In this document: positions 6,472-7,664 of the stretch, one piece after another | Position numbering within the stretch: the stretch's first letter is position 1 | Layout: every line of letters begins with the position of its first letter | NCBI GenBank assembly: GCA_015658965.1 | Contig: DQNX01000070.1 | Location: 1 to 7,664, forward strand | DNA length: 7,664 bases | Origin: Gammaproteobacteria bacterium | GTDB lineage: Bacteria > Pseudomonadota > Gammaproteobacteria > PS1 > Pseudothioglobaceae | Direction of reading: 5' to 3' | The notes under the pieces: model-generated | Databases searched by the model: none | Told to the model about the DNA's origin: nothing | Seen by the model: the letters and a program-made list of their open reading frames with translations, nothing else | Position numbers and translations under genes: made by a program

Positions 6472-7130
6472 AAGCCATGATTCTAGCAGCAGGCCGAGGT
6501 GAGCGAATGATGTCGCTGACCAAGAACACCCCAAAATCCTTAATAAAAGTAAAAGGCATTGCATTAATCGAGTACTCAATTAACGCCCTTAAAAAAGCCA
6601 ATATTACCGATATTATTATCAACATTTCTTATTTGGGTCAACAAATAAAAGCGCACCTTGGTGATGGCTCAAATTTTGGGGTCAACATCCAATATAGCAA
6701 CGAATCCGAAGGCGCCTTAGAAACCGCTGGCGGCATCATTAAAGCCCTGCCATTATTAGGTAACAAAGCTTTTGTTGTGATCAATTCTGATGTCTTGTGT
6801 GATTATGACTTATCCAAGCTGGCCCTGCCCATCGGCTCGCTCGCCCATTTAATACTAATTGACAATCCAGCGCACCATACAAACGGTGATTTCTCATTGA
6901 TTAACGATCATCAAATAACCAGCATTCACGGCCAATCTTATACCTTTTCAGGCATCGGCATTTATCATCCAGATTTGTTTAAATCACACAAACACACTCA
7001 AGCAAAACTACCCCTCTACCCCATCCTCAAAGCCGCAATAGCCAACGGCCAACTGAGTGGCGAACACCACCAAGGAAGCTGGTTTGATGTCGGCACGCCT
7101 GAGCGCTTAGAATTGGCCAATAACGGCTAA
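6468..7130 (+). CDS. murU: MurU, MurNAc-1-phosphate uridylyltransferase
   Basis: Cytoplasmic nucleotidyltransferase that converts MurNAc-1-P and UTP to UDP-MurNAc, following AmgK and feeding MurC directly. Because the route skips MurA, it gives intrinsic fosfomycin tolerance in Pseudomonas. The 220-residue protein has the nucleotidyltransferase fold: LAAGRGERM (6-14) with K23 in NTPKSLIKV, then EGALETAGGI (81-90) for base and sugar contacts, the metal-binding D108 in VINSDVL (104-110), and WFDVGTPERL (205-214) with D207 as the likely second metal ligand. Length matches Pseudomonas MurU. The signature carries S16 and S24 where 'RMxPLT' and 'PKPL' usually have proline; Ser at the second position is common in related enzymes. 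The ATG overlaps the amgK stop, and no gene follows before the terminator. Glucose-1-P thymidylyl- or mannose-1-P guanylyltransferases share the fold but rarely pair with AmgK. Confidence 0.92.
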   Translation: MKAMILAAGRGERMMSLTKNTPKSLIKVKGIALIEYSINALKKANITDIIINISYLGQQIKAHLGDGSNFGVNIQYSNESEGALETAGGIIKALPLLGNKAFVVINSDVLCDYDLSKLALPIGSLAHLILIDNPAHHTNGDFSLINDHQITSIHGQSYTFSGIGIYHPDLFKSHKHTQAKLPLYPILKAAIANGQLSGEHHQGSWFDVGTPERLELANNG

Positions 7131-7161
7131 AATCAATAAAATCCAATATTTATAAATCTAG

Positions 7162-7175
7162 AAAATTTCGGAAAT
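7162..7175 (+). repeat. 14-base direct repeat, copy 1
   Basis: AAAATTTCGGAAAT, identical to the copy at 7314-7327 and 152 bases upstream of it. This copy is only a partial palindrome because the bases after it are CAT rather than TTT. Confidence 0.6.
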
Positions 7176-7264
7176 CATGAAAACAGATCAAAAATTAGCA
7201 AAAATACCTGCTTAAAAATCCAAAAATCAATCTTTTTGACGCTAAAACCCTTATAAAACAGCCT

Positions 7265-7288
7265 TTTTAAGCCAATAATAGCTTAAAA
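7265..7288 (+). other. Hairpin, 8-base stem, 8-base loop
   Basis: TTTTAAGC (7265-7272) pairs perfectly with GCTTAAAA (7281-7288) around the loop CAATAATA. The stem is AT-rich and no T-tract follows, so it is not a convincing terminator. It may be an RNA processing or stabilising structure, or simply chance in A/T-rich sequence. Confidence 0.35.
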
Positions 7289-7313
7289 CAACCAAGCCAC
7301 AAATCGATAATCA

Positions 7314-7330
7314 AAAATTTCGGAAATTTT
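7314..7330. repeat. Perfect 17-base palindrome containing repeat copy 2
   Basis: AAAATTTC-G-GAAATTTT is a perfect inverted repeat with one central base. Its first 14 bases repeat the sequence at 7162-7175. Symmetry without a loop suits a dimeric protein site better than an RNA hairpin, but no promoter is recognisable beside it. It lies between convergent genes, where an operator would be unusual. Confidence 0.5.
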
Positions 7331-7422
7331 ACGAATCGGTGTTTTTTAAGTGCTGATCAACAAAAAAACATCATAATAAAATACACATTAAAATCTAAGC
7401 AATCAACATTTGCAAGTTACAA

Positions 7423-7458
7423 AAAAAAATACGGGCCATTATAGGCCCGTATTTTTTT
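7423..7458. terminator. Strong bidirectional rho-independent terminator
   Basis: ATACGGGCC (7429-7437) pairs with GGCCCGTAT (7444-7452) around the six-base loop ATTATA. The flanking A and T tracts extend the stem to 15 pairs. Read rightward the stem is followed by T7; read leftward, the complement of A9 (7421-7429) gives a T9 run. It can therefore end both the murU transcript, whose stop is about 290 bases upstream, and the convergent minus-strand gene, whose stop is about 20 bases away. Confidence 0.93.
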
Positions 7459-7478
7459 ATTTATTGAACAAACCTACT

Positions 7479-7664
7479 TTACCAGAACTGATACCAAGGC
7501 TTCGTTGTAGTAGCTTCAGAAACTTTAGCTATAAGAGTATGTGGACCTGGTAACGCAACTTGATAAGTGGCATAATACTCATTAACAAGTTTATCAACAT
7601 CAACATCCTTAAACAAATCTGGATGCAACTGTTTAGCAATATAGAGTTTACCAAGCAACTTTGA
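7479..7664 (-). CDS. C-terminal 61 codons of a gene, possibly an ABC-transporter substrate-binding protein
   Basis: Open reading frame entering from the right edge and ending with TAA at 7481-7479, so only the C-terminus is visible. The visible part runs LLGKLYIAKQLHPDLFKDVD, VDKLVNEYYATYQ, then a tail ending TTTKPWYQFW. The pattern 'LLG..y.Ak.lhPdlF.dvD.. ..v.eyY..y' resembles the last helices of periplasmic binding proteins of the iron-siderophore/cobalamin type (TroA/BtuF fold), where it lies against the C-terminal lobe. The substrate cannot be read from this fragment, and the aromatic tail is not one I recognise. The bidirectional terminator lies about 20 bases past the stop. The reading frame is certain; the family is a tentative call from a short stretch. 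Confidence 0.7.
   Translation of the reverse strand, partial: SKLLGKLYIAKQLHPDLFKDVDVDKLVNEYYATYQVALPGPHTLIAKVSEATTTKPWYQFW

Larger units (their letters stand above)
7131..7422. other. A-rich non-coding gap after murU
   Basis: About 290 bases without a supportable gene. The plus strand is strikingly A-rich: in 7141-7200 I count 30 A against 16 T. It contains two copies of a 14-base repeat, one of which lies in a perfect palindrome, a short hairpin (7265-7288), and a third copy of the hairpin arm GCTTAAAA at 7210-7217. I see no promoter with both boxes and no ORF beyond a 12-codon one. It is the 3' flank of the murU transcript, with the terminator at its right end. Confidence 0.6.

Noticed and set aside
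7177..7215. 12-codon mini-ORF (MKTDQKLAKIPA) with GGA four bases upstream
   Set aside because: Too short and A-rich to separate from chance, and no promoter or downstream gene it could regulate.
7221..7238. Hairpin CAAAAA/TTTTTG as a terminator right after murU
   Set aside because: Six pairs, five of them A-T, and no T-tract after the stem; the structure at 7423-7458 is far stronger.
1..7664. CRISPR arrays, transposons, prophage, tRNA or a defence system
   Set aside because: No regular repeats, transposase, terminal inverted repeats, clover-leaf sequence or defence-type domain is visible; the window reads as core chromosome.

Overview
The window looks like a stretch of chromosome from an AT-rich gammaproteobacterium. 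The gene set (rodA, mltB, dacA, then amgK-murU) and the protein sequences fit Gammaproteobacteria. The compact, A/T-biased style resembles the thiotrophic SUP05/Thioglobus and mussel-symbiont group, but that placement is an inference from general appearance and not from a marker gene. I see no insertion sequence, prophage, CRISPR array, tRNA or rRNA.

Layout. Bases 1-883 carry two genes on the minus strand: a Sel1-repeat protein (883-437), followed after 8 bases by the 5' end of gltX (428-1, running off the left edge). Bases 884-1042 are a divergent intergenic region. It holds a sigma70-like promoter with a perfect TATAAT facing right, and a small unexplained minus-strand ORF (977-870). Bases 1043-7130 are one tight plus-strand run of seven genes with no gap above 5 bases and four overlapping junctions: a Mth938/DUF498 protein, rodA, mltB, dacA, a D-amino-acid aminotransferase (dat), amgK and murU. 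Bases 7131-7478 are non-coding, very A-rich on the plus strand, with a perfect palindrome, a repeated 14-mer, a weak hairpin and a strong bidirectional terminator. Bases 7664-7479 on the minus strand are the C-terminal 61 codons of another gene, possibly an ABC-transporter substrate-binding protein.

How the genes work together. Six of the seven plus-strand genes act on peptidoglycan. RodA polymerises glycan strands during elongation. MltB cleaves strands and leaves 1,6-anhydroMurNAc ends. DacA removes the terminal D-Ala from pentapeptides. Dat interconverts D-Ala and D-Glu. AmgK phosphorylates MurNAc at the anomeric position, and MurU turns MurNAc-1-P into UDP-MurNAc, which bypasses MurA/MurB. 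The cluster therefore joins synthesis, trimming and salvage of both the D-amino acids and the sugar. The individual families are known; joining Dat and AmgK-MurU to the rodA-mltB-dacA core is the most interesting feature here. I found no clear evidence of a wholly new system.
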